From positions 1-64,000 of the forward strand of contig NZ_JACRSQ010000007.1 of assembly GCF_014384895.1 (NCBI RefSeq): a stretch of 64,000 nucleotides of DNA. The letters run 5' to 3'. The stretch is from Bianquea renquensis. Its GTDB lineage: Bacteria; Bacillota; Clostridia; Lachnospirales; Bianqueaceae. Under the pieces are notes generated by a model. The model saw only the letters and a list, made by a program, of their open reading frames with translations. It searched no databases and had not been told where the DNA came from. Position 1 is the stretch's first letter, and the number at the start of each line of letters is the position of its first letter. The translations under genes and the position numbers were made by a program. Below are positions 41,785 to 51,103 of the stretch, one piece after another.

Positions 41785-41847
41785 ATCCCTCAGAGGGATT
41801 GCCTCGAGTCGGTCGATGAACAGCTTCGGAGTGATTCGAGACAATCC
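41785..41847 (+). promoter_or_regulatory. Competing hairpins after the binding-protein gene
   Basis: Stem A is ATCCCT/AGGGAT (41785-41799). Stem B pairs 41796-41810 with 41833-41847 over 15 positions, with one mismatch and one G-T, and TTTCTTG follows. The two share bases 41796-41799, so they cannot form together. A partial terminator or mRNA-stabilising element would fit. Confidence 0.5.
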
Positions 41848-41872
41848 TTTCTTGTAAAAGGAGGATGGAAAA

Positions 41873-44071
41873 ATGTATCAAAGCCGATATCATTTTACGA
41901 ACGGAAAGATGAGCGTTGCCGTTGACAGCATGACCGGGGAACTCCTGGAATTGGTTCACGCGCAGAGCGGTGAAAATCTGATCAAAAACTCATCCTTTCA
42001 GCTGCCACAGCCTTTTATACTGCGGGGGAGAGCGGGAGAAAGGACGGTGACTTTGCACCCAGGAAATGCAAGACAGATAGCGGAAGACGAGGGACTTCGA
42101 GCGAAGATATGGCAGGTGCATCGCCAGGATGAGGAACTGGAGGTCCATGTTCTGTATGAAAGGCTCATGGGAGATGGGCGGATCTATGATGTCCGGGCGG
42201 AGTATGTGATATGCCTTGGAAGACAGGAGGCGAAGAGTACCTGGCAAATGACCTTCGAAAATAAAGAGCCGGGGCTGTCCATAAAAGAAGCACAATTTCC
42301 CTGTATCAACGGTGTGTATTGGGGAAGCCGCTGGGAAGACAATACAATGGTCTATCCCTATCATGCGGGGATTCAGCTGAAAAATCCTATTCAGGCACTG
42401 GAGACGGAGCCAAAACGGATCTACTGGAAATGGCAGGAATACCGCTATGCCTACCTCATAGACGGATTGGTGGGGACAGCGGATTCGAATGGGCTGTACG
42501 CGCTAGAATGCAAATATTCTGGAAACCTATCCATGACATGGCTCGACTATTATGGCGAGGAATATGGGCTGTACTTTGGATGCCATAATCCAGACCCGGA
42601 TGTGTGCGCCTTGCGGGCGGACACGTGGGGAAGCAAAAGCCCAGGGATGAACTTTTCCTTCCGGTTTGATGTGGGGGAGAATCTGGAAACCTGGACCTCT
42701 CCGCCGGTTGTTGCGGCCATTCATTCTGGCGACTGGCACAAAGGCGCCGCCATATACCGCGATTTCAGGCAGCAGTATATGCCTGCGGTCATGCCGAGGC
42801 CGGAGTGGTTTGAAAAAAGTCCTGGCTTGATAGCGCACTATGATTTTCAATATCAAAACGGTGGAATCGTGCATACCTATCAAGATCTGGGGCGATTATT
42901 GGACGAGGCGGAGGACTTTGGGATCGAGCATCTGCTCTTGGCTGGGTGGCATCGAGATGGATTTGACCAGGGATTTCCCATGTACCAGTGGAATAAAGAT
43001 TTGGGGGAGGAGCGAGAATTTCAGGAAGGCGTTGCCGCCATCCGCCAAAAAGGCGGGCACGTCTCTCTCTATATCAATTCCCGGCTGGCCAACCTGAAAT
43101 ACGGGGAGTTGCAGGAATTGATTCAGAAATATGGTGTAAAACTCCATAATCAAGAGCTTATGACAGAATGTTATGGGCGAGATGACGTAAATTTTGCAGT
43201 GATGTGTGCTGGCAGCCAACAGTGGCAGCAATGGCTGGAACATGCTGTATCCTACGGGACGGATACAATCGGCGTAGACGGCGTGTATTTGGATCAGCTG
43301 GCCATGGCACCTCCTTGCCGCTGTTATAGTCAGGAGCACACCCACACCGGGTGGAATCAAGGCTATCAACAGTTGTTGGAGCAGATCCTGTCAAAGTCAG
43401 GGAATGATTTCAATGCCATCCACGAGGGGGTATCGGATCTGTATGGGACTCTATCGTCAGGTCAATTAATCTCAACCTTTTTTTATTACCATAATGGCGC
43501 CTACCCAGAGATGTATAAATATACATTTCCAGACCATATACTGGTGGATATGTTGTATCCAGAGAAAAATATGGCCATGCGCCCCGTCCATGTGGGGCAA
43601 GTCTCTACCGCTATGATTCAAAAAGCCTTTGTGCTAGGCAGCTATTATTGGATTTATGATTTGGTGGATGACAATACGTTTACGCGGGATCCAAAGCAAT
43701 ACGCCTTTCTCAAGCAGGTTATTGCACTGCGCAAATTCTGGTTAGAGAGGTGGGGCATGGGAACTTTTCTGGACACCGATCATATTGTACAGACGGCAAA
43801 GGGATGGACCGTCAAGGTCTATGCCCTGCAGGATGGGTATCTGCTGGCCTGCGCCGCTGAGGCGAATGAGCCTGGATGGGTGGAATTGGATATTGCACAT
43901 CTGGACAGCGCAGTGCAATATCCGTTGGAAAGGCCGGAAGAGGAGACACCGTGTCAAATTCAGCAAAAGAAGAGCACGTGCACAGTTGAAAATTTACAAT
44001 CTCCTCTGACCATTATAAAAATTAAGGGATTGGGGGAGAGTCACCATGGACTACGCCAAGTTGGTCACTGA
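41873..44071 (+). CDS. Large glycoside-hydrolase-like protein (DUF6259-like)
   Basis: The product has 732 residues, is cytoplasmic and has no signal peptide. The N-terminal half is beta-rich, like carbohydrate-active enzymes that bind galactosides. The central part looks like a TIM barrel: GIEHLLLAGWHRDGFDQGFP, GGHVSLYINSRLANLKYG and IGVDGVYLDQLAMAPP. These strings recall the DUF6259 proteins of gut bacteria, which are probably glycosidases; I could not confirm the family or the catalytic acids. The best nucleophile/acid candidates are the Asp in GVYLDQ and the Glu in AIHEGVSDL. Its 3' end overlaps murQ by 26 bases, so it is coupled to amino-sugar catabolism. Confidence 0.75.
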   Translation: MYQSRYHFTNGKMSVAVDSMTGELLELVHAQSGENLIKNSSFQLPQPFILRGRAGERTVTLHPGNARQIAEDEGLRAKIWQVHRQDEELEVHVLYERLMGDGRIYDVRAEYVICLGRQEAKSTWQMTFENKEPGLSIKEAQFPCINGVYWGSRWEDNTMVYPYHAGIQLKNPIQALETEPKRIYWKWQEYRYAYLIDGLVGTADSNGLYALECKYSGNLSMTWLDYYGEEYGLYFGCHNPDPDVCALRADTWGSKSPGMNFSFRFDVGENLETWTSPPVVAAIHSGDWHKGAAIYRDFRQQYMPAVMPRPEWFEKSPGLIAHYDFQYQNGGIVHTYQDLGRLLDEAEDFGIEHLLLAGWHRDGFDQGFPMYQWNKDLGEEREFQEGVAAIRQKGGHVSLYINSRLANLKYGELQELIQKYGVKLHNQELMTECYGRDDVNFAVMCAGSQQWQQWLEHAVSYGTDTIGVDGVYLDQLAMAPPCRCYSQEHTHTGWNQGYQQLLEQILSKSGNDFNAIHEGVSDLYGTLSSGQLISTFFYYHNGAYPEMYKYTFPDHILVDMLYPEKNMAMRPVHVGQVSTAMIQKAFVLGSYYWIYDLVDDNTFTRDPKQYAFLKQVIALRKFWLERWGMGTFLDTDHIVQTAKGWTVKVYALQDGYLLACAAEANEPGWVELDIAHLDSAVQYPLERPEEETPCQIQQKKSTCTVENLQSPLTIIKIKGLGESHHGLRQVGH

Positions 44072-44948
44072 AAAGGTGAACGCATCAACAGAAAACATCG
44101 ATCTCTGCTCTTCCCGAGAGATTGTTGAGCTAATCAATCGGGAAGATCAAAAAGTGGCGAGGGCGGTGGAGAAGGAGCTGCCTTTCATAGCAGAGGCGGT
44201 TGACAGCATTGTGGAGCGGATGCGGCAAGGGGGACGATTATTCTATATTGGCGCTGGGACAAGCGGCCGCATTGGAGTCCTGGATGCGTCGGAATGCCCG
44301 CCTACCTTTGGAACCGATCCGTCATTGGTGCAGGGGATTATTGCGGGAGGCGATACAGCCCTCCGGACAGCCATTGAAGGCATTGAAGATAGTTTTGAAA
44401 GCGGCGTGGAGGACATCCGAAAGATAAACATTGGGGCTTCGGATACAGTAGTGGGCATCACGGCCAGCGGGAGTGCCCCCTATGTAATCGGAGGGTTGGA
44501 GGCGGCAGGAAAAAAGGGCGCCCTCTGCATTGCCGTGTGCAATACCCGGCCTGCCGCCGTGGAAGCCTATGCGTCTGTGGTCATTGCGCCGGTGGTAGGC
44601 CCTGAGGTGATCATGGGCAGCACGCGGATGAAGGCGGGGACCGCCCAGAAGATGGTGCTTAATATGCTGTCCACAGCCTCCATGGTCCGGTTAGGCAAAG
44701 TCTATAAAAATCTTATGGTGGATGTCATGCCCACCAACAACAAATTGGCGGATCGGACGATTCGGATCATCATGGAGGCCTGTAACATTAATCGGGAAAG
44801 GGCGCAGGATGCCTTAGAGAAAGCCCAGGGACGTGCAAAAGCAGCGATTGTCATGGTTCAGTATGGATACTCTCTGGAAGAGGCCCACCGGTATCTGCAA
44901 AGAAATGATGGTTTTATTCGAAAAATACCAATGCCGGAGGAGGCTTGA
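44046..44948 (+). CDS. murQ: N-acetylmuramic acid 6-phosphate etherase
   Basis: This 300-residue SIS-domain lyase cleaves the D-lactyl ether of MurNAc-6-phosphate to give GlcNAc-6-phosphate and D-lactate. Features are the opening VNASTENIDLCSSREIVELIN, GRLFYIGAGTSGRIGVLDASECPPTF (sugar-phosphate site and catalytic Glu), GITASGSAPYVIGGLE and the GSTRMKAGTAQKMVLNM signature near residue 200. It starts inside the preceding gene after GGGGGAG and is followed 6 bases later by the kinase. This is cytoplasmic peptidoglycan-sugar salvage. Confidence 0.96.
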   Translation: MDYAKLVTEKVNASTENIDLCSSREIVELINREDQKVARAVEKELPFIAEAVDSIVERMRQGGRLFYIGAGTSGRIGVLDASECPPTFGTDPSLVQGIIAGGDTALRTAIEGIEDSFESGVEDIRKINIGASDTVVGITASGSAPYVIGGLEAAGKKGALCIAVCNTRPAAVEAYASVVIAPVVGPEVIMGSTRMKAGTAQKMVLNMLSTASMVRLGKVYKNLMVDVMPTNNKLADRTIRIIMEACNINRERAQDALEKAQGRAKAAIVMVQYGYSLEEAHRYLQRNDGFIRKIPMPEEA

Positions 44949-44954
44949 TTACAG

Positions 44955-45872
44955 ATGGAGTACGTCATTGGTCTGGACGGCGGAGGGAGCAACACGACCT
45001 TGAAGGCTGCTACCTTGGAACAAGGGATTGTATTTGAAGCACAGGGGGCATCCTGCAACTTGAATGCGGCTACGGCTGAGCAGGTTCGCGACAATCTCCA
45101 CAGTTTGCTCCGCATCTTTTTACGGGAAGGCTATGAAGTGTCTGAGTGCCGGGGAATATGCCTCGGGGCCTCGGGTGCAGGCGATCCTCAGGTGCAGGAG
45201 CGGTTAAAAGGAATGCTCCGTGAGATATTTCCAGCTTGCCCTATCCAGGTGGCGCATGATGCTTTGACAGCATTACACGGCGCCTTTCCAGATGGAATCG
45301 GCATCGTCATCATTGCAGGCACAGGTTCCATCTGTTACGGCCAAAATGTGAGGCGCGAGTTGGTCCGAACCGGAGGCTGGGGCCATGTGATGGGAGATGA
45401 GGGCAGCGCCTATGATATTGCAAGACAGATTCTGCAAGCTGTTATGCGCAGCTATGACGGGCGGGGGCGGGAGACGGTTTTGACGCAAGGCCTGCTGGAC
45501 TATTGGAAGATTTCATCTCCAGCGCAGATACCGGAGATGGTATACCGCTGCGGGAGAGACAAGAAAGCGATTGCGGCAATTGCCTTTTTGTGTGATATCG
45601 GTTATAATAAAGGGGATACAATATGCCACGAGATCGTGGACTCCGCGGCCCAAAGTCTTATAGAATTGATTCTCTGCACAGCAAATCGGTTGAGTGGATC
45701 GGGTGAGGTTTTGCGCTGCGCGTACACCGGTGGAGTGTTGGACCACTTTACAGATCTTCGAGGGCGAGTGGAGCAAAGGATAAGAGCCCACGGACAGAGC
45801 GTCATCTGGACAGGAGAGAAAGCCGACGCGGCACTGGGATGTGTCCGGCTGGCGTTACAGACACAGGAGTGA
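44955..45872 (+). CDS. Amino-sugar kinase, MurK/NagK-type (BadF/BcrA ATPase family)
   Basis: This 305-residue ASKHA-fold kinase has the phosphate-1 motif GLDGGGSNTTLKA at residues 6-18, adenosine/phosphate motifs IGIVIIAGTGSICYG and GGWGHVMGDEGSAYDIARQ, and a late RCAYTGGVLDH. It matches the BadF/BadG group containing GlcNAc kinases and the clostridial MurK. MurK is known to phosphorylate both MurNAc and GlcNAc and to be encoded with murQ and murR. Position between murQ and a MurR-type regulator makes MurK the better choice. It would supply the MurQ substrate after non-PTS import. Confidence 0.88.
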   Translation: MEYVIGLDGGGSNTTLKAATLEQGIVFEAQGASCNLNAATAEQVRDNLHSLLRIFLREGYEVSECRGICLGASGAGDPQVQERLKGMLREIFPACPIQVAHDALTALHGAFPDGIGIVIIAGTGSICYGQNVRRELVRTGGWGHVMGDEGSAYDIARQILQAVMRSYDGRGRETVLTQGLLDYWKISSPAQIPEMVYRCGRDKKAIAAIAFLCDIGYNKGDTICHEIVDSAAQSLIELILCTANRLSGSGEVLRCAYTGGVLDHFTDLRGRVEQRIRAHGQSVIWTGEKADAALGCVRLALQTQE

Positions 45873-45878
45873 TGGAGG

Positions 45879-46751
45879 ATGGCAGGAATCATTCTGCGAG
45901 TGACAGAGTTGCTGGAGTTTTTCAACCCTTCCGAGCGAAAGGTTGCCGCTTACATATTGGACCAGCAGCAGAAAGTGGTGGGAATGACAGTGGGGGAGCT
46001 GGCAGAGCAGAGTCAGACCAACAAAGCAACCATAATCCGGTTTTGTAAAAAGGTAGGTTGTAGTGGGTACCGGGATTTTTCCATTCAATTGGCAGCGGAA
46101 CTGGCAGTCACACAGAATCATTCTCAGGAGGAAGAGTACACGGATGTCCGGGTCGGGGATGATATTGGCAGCATTATGAAAAATGTTTGTGCCAACAATG
46201 TGCGCGCCATCGAGGATAGTTTGCTGCTGTTGGACAGCGCGGTTGTGCAACAGGCGGTGGATATGCTCATCGCAGCCCACCGGGTCAATGTGTATGGGAT
46301 TGGCGCGTCAGGAGTGGCGGCCCAGGATATGCAGCAAAAATTTGTCCGAATCAACAAGAATTGTGCCGCCTACGAGGATTCCCACATGCAGCTGACATCG
46401 GCCGCCAACCTTAACCCGGGGGAAGTCGCCGTGATTTTGTCCTGGTCCGGTGAGACGAAAGAGATGATTGAAGTCGCCAAGATGGCGAAGAAAAATCAGG
46501 CGGGCATCATTACCATCACCCGATATGGGCAAAATCCGCTCTGCGAGTATGCGGATGTGAAACTTTTTTTGAGCTCCCCCGAGACGTCCATCCGCTGCGG
46601 CGCCATGAGTTCCCGGATCGTTCAGATGACGATGATTGATATCCTCTTTTCCTGCCTCGTCAGTCAGGATTACCACAATGTAAGGCGATATCTGGAGAGA
46701 ACTCGTCAGGAGGTCCACAAAAACTGGGCGGATAAAGAAAAAAATAAGTGA
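45879..46751 (+). CDS. murR: MurR/RpiR-family transcriptional regulator
   Basis: This 290-residue regulator has an N-terminal RpiR helix-turn-helix (TVGELAEQSQTNKATIIRFCKKVGCSGYRDF) and a C-terminal SIS sugar-phosphate-binding domain (VNVYGIGASGVAAQDMQQKF, VAVILSWSGETKEMIEVAK). It begins 6 bases after the kinase gene and is part of the same operon. By analogy with MurR it should respond to MurNAc-6-phosphate or a related amino-sugar phosphate. A hairpin, 46753-46774, follows its stop region. Confidence 0.92.
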   Translation: MAGIILRVTELLEFFNPSERKVAAYILDQQQKVVGMTVGELAEQSQTNKATIIRFCKKVGCSGYRDFSIQLAAELAVTQNHSQEEEYTDVRVGDDIGSIMKNVCANNVRAIEDSLLLLDSAVVQQAVDMLIAAHRVNVYGIGASGVAAQDMQQKFVRINKNCAAYEDSHMQLTSAANLNPGEVAVILSWSGETKEMIEVAKMAKKNQAGIITITRYGQNPLCEYADVKLFLSSPETSIRCGAMSSRIVQMTMIDILFSCLVSQDYHNVRRYLERTRQEVHKNWADKEKNK

Positions 46752-46752
46752 G

Positions 46753-46774
46753 CTACGGTTTTATTAAACTGTAG
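46753..46774 (+). repeat. Inverted repeat between murR and the glycosidase gene
   Basis: CTACGGTTT/AAACTGTAG forms a 9-bp stem with one G-T pair and a 4-base loop. There is no T-run. It could be an operator or an mRNA-processing hairpin. Confidence 0.4.
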
Positions 46775-46798
46775 GATCTCGTGCAGGAGAGATGTTGT

Positions 46799-48913
46799 AT
46801 GGACTGTAAAGTATGTCGCAAGGATGGGAACTTGCAGTTGTTGATTGACGGAGAGCCACAAGCGCTGTCCGCCTATATGACCTACAATCCTCGAAGCGAG
46901 GAATATGCAGCGTTTGCAAAGGCGGGCGTACAGATTTTCAGCATGGGGGTCTATGTGGGAGATCGTGGGATCAACAGCTTCAGCGGAATTCATCCTTTTC
47001 GTGAGGGGTATTGTAAAGGACCGGGCGTATATGACTTCACACAGGTGGATGAGGATATGGAGCGCATTTGCAGGGAGAGGCAGGATGCCCGGATCATCAT
47101 CAGAATCGATTTGGACAGCCCCATTTGGTGGGATCTATGCCATCCGGAGGAGCTGTTTCGAAACTACAGTGGGAAGTCTATGCGTCAGTCTTTCGTCTCT
47201 GTGGCATGGCGGGATGCGATGGGAACCGCTCTGTGTGCCTTGATCCGCCATGTGGAGGCTTCCCATCTGGGAGACAACGTCATCGGATATCAGGTGGCCG
47301 CTGGCAAGACGGAGGAATGGCTGTACCATTTGTCTTTTATTGGAGAATACGGGGATTACAGCGAAATCAATCGACAACGGTTTATCCAGTGGCTTCAGGA
47401 GCAATACGGAGAGATTCAGAATCTGAATATCCACTGGAATCAACACTATGAAGATTTTTCTGATATTTCCCTGCCCCATCCGTTCCGTCGCAGCTTTTGC
47501 ACGGAAGGCGTCCTCCGGAATCCAGGGCGAGAGCAGGATGTAATCGATTTTTATCAATATCACAGCGAGATGATGGCCGATGCCATCCTCTATTTTTGCC
47601 GAAGGGTTAAACAGGAGACCGGAGGGAGACGCATTACCGGTGCTTTTTATGGCTATGTAGGAGAACTGATGGACGGAGAGTATGGCCATCATGCTCTTGG
47701 GAAACTGCTGGAATCGCCGGATTTGGATTTTCTTGCCAGCCCCAACAGCTATATGGAGCTGCGAGCTCCTGGCATTGATTGGCCCTTTATGTCGGCAGTG
47801 GATTCCGCCTTTCTCCACGGCAAATTGTGGTTTATCGAATCGGATACGAGGACGAATCTGACACAACCCCTGGCCAGTGCAATGCCGAGTGTCTGTCCGG
47901 ACAATCCTAGCTATGATTTTCAAGGCGTTTGGAAAGGGCCGGAGTCCGCGGAGCTGTCCCTGTCTCTCTTACAAAAAGGATTTGGGAAGGTGCTCACCGG
48001 GCGGGCCGGAACCTGGTGGTTTGACATGTGGGGCGGATGGTATCACAATCCGATCTTCATGGACTTCATGAAGACAGCCCACGGGATGATGGAGGAGGAT
48101 CTGTTGAACCCGGCCGGATCCGCCGCACAGATTGCCGTCATTCTCGATGATCGATCCTACGCATATTTTGGACTCAACACCCCGGTGCTCAGCGAACTTG
48201 TCTATAGTCAGAGACAGGAATTTGGCAAGATGGGAGCGCCTTTTCACACGTATCTCCTACAAGACCTGCTGCACCCTGAGTTTCCTGCCGGCGACTATCG
48301 AATGATCATTTTCCTCAATACAATCAAACAGCCGGACGATATTCGCCAGGCGATACAGAAGCGCTTACAGAGAGATCAGAAGACGCTGGTCTTCATCTAT
48401 CTACAGGACCGGTATGATCAACATAATAAAATTCGAAAGGATCCCATCACGGGGTTTTCTGTGGAGTACAGGGAAGAGGATGAACCAGTGCAGGCTTGCT
48501 ATAGAGGGGTCACGTTTCCGCCAATCCCCGTATCCTGTCCCCGTTTTACAAAGAAGGATTTTATTCCCTTGGGGTATTGGAAAGACACCTCGATACCGGC
48601 AGTGGGGATGCAGGTGAAGCCAGAGTACACCAGCGTGTACAGCTTAGCGCCGCACCTTCCCGCCTCGTTATTGATGGATCTGGCAATGCACAGCGGGGTC
48701 CACCTGTTTAGCTTGACGCAGGATGTGATCTATGCCAATGACCGGTATCTATTCATTCACGCCTCTCAAAAGGGGTCTAAACGGCTATATTTTCCGTCTT
48801 TCACCCGTGTCTCCGATGTGTTTTCAGAGAGGCAATGCGCCCAGTGGTGTACGTTCATGGATTTTGAGATGGAACAATATGAGACCCGGGCCTTTCGATA
48901 TGAACCTCAGTAA
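46799..48913 (+). CDS. Clan-A-like glycosidase (GH42-like)
   Basis: This 704-residue cytoplasmic protein starts at the ATG with AGGAGAG 8 bases upstream. The N-terminal part looks like a (beta/alpha)8 barrel of beta-galactosidase type: QIFSMGVYVGDRGINSF, FTQVDEDMERICRERQD, VIGYQVAAGKTEEWLYH with the likely acid Glu, and LWFIESDTRTN with the likely nucleophile Glu. A later part has PFHTYLLQDLLHPEF, as in the trimerisation domain of GH42 enzymes. This matches GH42 and related families in outline only; I cannot place the family exactly. It ends the muramic-acid locus. Confidence 0.75.
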   Translation: MDCKVCRKDGNLQLLIDGEPQALSAYMTYNPRSEEYAAFAKAGVQIFSMGVYVGDRGINSFSGIHPFREGYCKGPGVYDFTQVDEDMERICRERQDARIIIRIDLDSPIWWDLCHPEELFRNYSGKSMRQSFVSVAWRDAMGTALCALIRHVEASHLGDNVIGYQVAAGKTEEWLYHLSFIGEYGDYSEINRQRFIQWLQEQYGEIQNLNIHWNQHYEDFSDISLPHPFRRSFCTEGVLRNPGREQDVIDFYQYHSEMMADAILYFCRRVKQETGGRRITGAFYGYVGELMDGEYGHHALGKLLESPDLDFLASPNSYMELRAPGIDWPFMSAVDSAFLHGKLWFIESDTRTNLTQPLASAMPSVCPDNPSYDFQGVWKGPESAELSLSLLQKGFGKVLTGRAGTWWFDMWGGWYHNPIFMDFMKTAHGMMEEDLLNPAGSAAQIAVILDDRSYAYFGLNTPVLSELVYSQRQEFGKMGAPFHTYLLQDLLHPEFPAGDYRMIIFLNTIKQPDDIRQAIQKRLQRDQKTLVFIYLQDRYDQHNKIRKDPITGFSVEYREEDEPVQACYRGVTFPPIPVSCPRFTKKDFIPLGYWKDTSIPAVGMQVKPEYTSVYSLAPHLPASLLMDLAMHSGVHLFSLTQDVIYANDRYLFIHASQKGSKRLYFPSFTRVSDVFSERQCAQWCTFMDFEMEQYETRAFRYEPQ

Positions 48914-48917
48914 AAAT

Positions 48918-50849
48918 TTACAGAGCATTGGACGGCGGCAGACAGGTCTGATTTTGACATACATAGTAGGTGGTTTGTCCGCGCAACAGAGGGTATTCAT
49001 CGGTGGGCCCGTGAAAGACAGTCACATTGGCGTACAGCGGAAGCTGTGGCCGCACCGTATCCCACTCACTGGGGTTGCACAGTACAACGGTGATGTTGGG
49101 AGGCGGGTTCAAATATAGGAGCAGGGAAAGCAAAAACATGCTGTGGCCGGCTGGATATTTCTCCGCTTCCCCGGAGAGATAGGCCAGCTGTGCCGCAGCG
49201 GCCTCTTCCAGCCGCTGTTTATGGGTCATCTGCGCTAAGCGGACGAGATTGTATGCCATCATGGCGTTGCCGCTAGGCAGAGCGCCATCATAGGTTTCTT
49301 TCGGGGTTAGCACGAGGGACTCATTGCCCTTGCCGTTTAAGCGAAACCCGTTGCCTTTTCCATCGCAAAACCGCTGTACTGCTTCATGGCAGATGGTTTC
49401 CGCTTTCTCCAGATAGAGGGATTCACACGTTGCATCATAGAGGTTCAGCAAGGCCGCGGTATAGTAGGCGTAATCGTCAAGAAAGCCTGCGCCAGAGCGC
49501 TTGTCGCTCCGACAGCTGACATACAGAATCGAACCGTCAAGGAGATGGTTTTCGATATATTGCTGCGCCCTTTTAGCCGCGCAAAGGTATTGCGGTTTTT
49601 CAGATACCCGGTATAGGAAGGAGAGCGCCGAGATCATCAAGGCGTTCCACGCAGTCAGGATTTTGTCATCCAAATGGAGCTTTGTCCTTTTTGCGCGGTA
49701 TTCGTAGAGCGTTGACAAAGCGTCTTCGTACTCAGTACCGACCTCTTCCCCGTGCAGACGGTTGGGAATATTCTTTCCTTCAAAATTGCCATGCTTCGTG
49801 ATGCCAAAATATTGGTTGAATTTTGGGCCTATGGTTTCCCCTAATACTGATAGGATCTCATCGTATTCGAAGAGATAATATTTTCCTTCCACTCCGTCGC
49901 TGTCCGCATCCTGGGCTGAATAAAAGGCCCCCTCCGGGCTGACCATCTCCCGCAGAATGTAGGCAGCAGTTTTTTCCGCCGTCTCCAGATGCTGCACTTC
50001 CTTCGTCACAGCATAGGCCGCCGTATAGGCTAAAATCAACAATGCATTGTCATAGAGCATCTTTTCAAAATGGGGCGCTAGAAAATAGCGATCCGTAGAA
50101 TACCGTGAGAAGCCGTAACCTATATGATCGAAAATGCCACCTTTGCGCATCTGGGTGAGCGTTGTGGAGGCCATGGCAAGGGCCTGCGGATCTTCCCTAA
50201 ACTGGGAATACGCCAGAAGAAATAGAAGGTTGTGAGGTGTTGGAAATTTGGGCGCACTGCCAAACCCACCGTATTGCCGGTCATAGGAGTCCCGAAACTG
50301 CTGGACGGCAGTCTCCGGCAGCGCTGGGTTTATTGGGCCTGCCTTTGTAACCAAATTTTTTAAAAGATCGATCATTTTCTCTGCGGACTCGAGAAGTTCG
50401 GACCGGTTGTTCTGCCACTTATGGGAAATCGCCCGAAGAAGATCTCGAAAGCCGATCATTCCATATTGGGATTGGACGGGAAAATAAGTGCCCGCAAAAA
50501 ATGGTTTCTGCTCCGGCGTCATAAAGATGCTGGTGGGCCAGCCGCCGCTGCCTGTAAAAGTCTGGCAGACCGCCATGTACACGCTGTCGATATCCGGCCG
50601 CTCTTCCCGGTCGACTTTAATCGAGATAAAATTCTCGTTGAGTAGTCTGGCGGTCTCCTCATCCTCAAAGCTCTCGTGGGCCATGACATGGCACCAGTGG
50701 CAGGTGCTGTACCCAATACTTAGAAATACCGGTTTTTGTTCCCGTCTCGCCCGCGAAAATGCTTCCTCGCCCCAAGGATACCAGTCCACTGGGTTGGCGG
50801 CGTGCTGGAGCAGATACGGACTTGTCTCATGAATCAAATGATTGCTCAC
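48918..50849 (-). CDS. Thioredoxin-domain protein of the YyaL/DUF255 family
   Basis: This 643-residue protein starts at a GTG at 50849, after AAGGGA. The thioredoxin-like N-terminus has IGYSTCHWCHVMAHESFED with Cys50 and Cys53, the highly conserved DUF255 signature. The C-terminal 450 residues form an (alpha/alpha)-barrel like that of N-acylglucosamine 2-epimerases (HFEKMLYDNALLILAY, DADSDGVEGKYYLF). The function of the family is unproven. A 46-base near-perfect inverted repeat lies in its leader. The stop is 4 bases from the stop of the converging glycosidase gene. Confidence 0.93.
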   Translation of the reverse strand: MSNHLIHETSPYLLQHAANPVDWYPWGEEAFSRARREQKPVFLSIGYSTCHWCHVMAHESFEDEETARLLNENFISIKVDREERPDIDSVYMAVCQTFTGSGGWPTSIFMTPEQKPFFAGTYFPVQSQYGMIGFRDLLRAISHKWQNNRSELLESAEKMIDLLKNLVTKAGPINPALPETAVQQFRDSYDRQYGGFGSAPKFPTPHNLLFLLAYSQFREDPQALAMASTTLTQMRKGGIFDHIGYGFSRYSTDRYFLAPHFEKMLYDNALLILAYTAAYAVTKEVQHLETAEKTAAYILREMVSPEGAFYSAQDADSDGVEGKYYLFEYDEILSVLGETIGPKFNQYFGITKHGNFEGKNIPNRLHGEEVGTEYEDALSTLYEYRAKRTKLHLDDKILTAWNALMISALSFLYRVSEKPQYLCAAKRAQQYIENHLLDGSILYVSCRSDKRSGAGFLDDYAYYTAALLNLYDATCESLYLEKAETICHEAVQRFCDGKGNGFRLNGKGNESLVLTPKETYDGALPSGNAMMAYNLVRLAQMTHKQRLEEAAAAQLAYLSGEAEKYPAGHSMFLLSLLLYLNPPPNITVVLCNPSEWDTVRPQLPLYANVTVFHGPTDEYPLLRGQTTYYVCQNQTCLPPSNAL

Positions 50850-50906
50850 GCAAAATCCCTTCATTTCGTATAGTTTAAAAATTCTGATGCTGATGCTTGT
50901 CGTCCC

Positions 50907-50952
50907 ATGTCCCTGTGCTGATATGTGTAAACACATCTCAGCACAAGGACAT
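50907..50952. repeat. 46-base near-perfect inverted repeat
   Basis: Arms of 22 bases (50907-50928 and 50931-50952) are separated by AA and differ at only two positions. It lies in the divergent gap between the DUF255 and ArsC-like genes. No T-run flanks it on either strand, so a simple terminator is unlikely. Confidence 0.85.
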
Positions 50953-51031
50953 CCTCCGGGACTTTCATAGTATATGCGAAAATATTGGGAGTAAACCTGG
51001 CCCTGGTATCGGAACACTCCCAGTTTTTACC

Positions 51032-51060
51032 TTGCTTCTTGTGTTGAAATTTGTTACAAT
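51032..51060 (+). promoter_or_regulatory. Promoter of the ArsC/Spx-like gene
   Basis: TTGCTT (51032-51037), a 17-base spacer, TACAAT (51055-51060). Confidence 0.65.
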
Positions 51061-51103
51061 ATGTAGAGCAACAGAATCCATCAACCGAAAGAGAGGACAT
51101 GAC

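Noticed and set aside
50897..51103. Upstream extension of the ArsC-like open frame
   Set aside because: It runs through the inverted repeat and the promoter; the good ribosome binding site and family start are at 51104.
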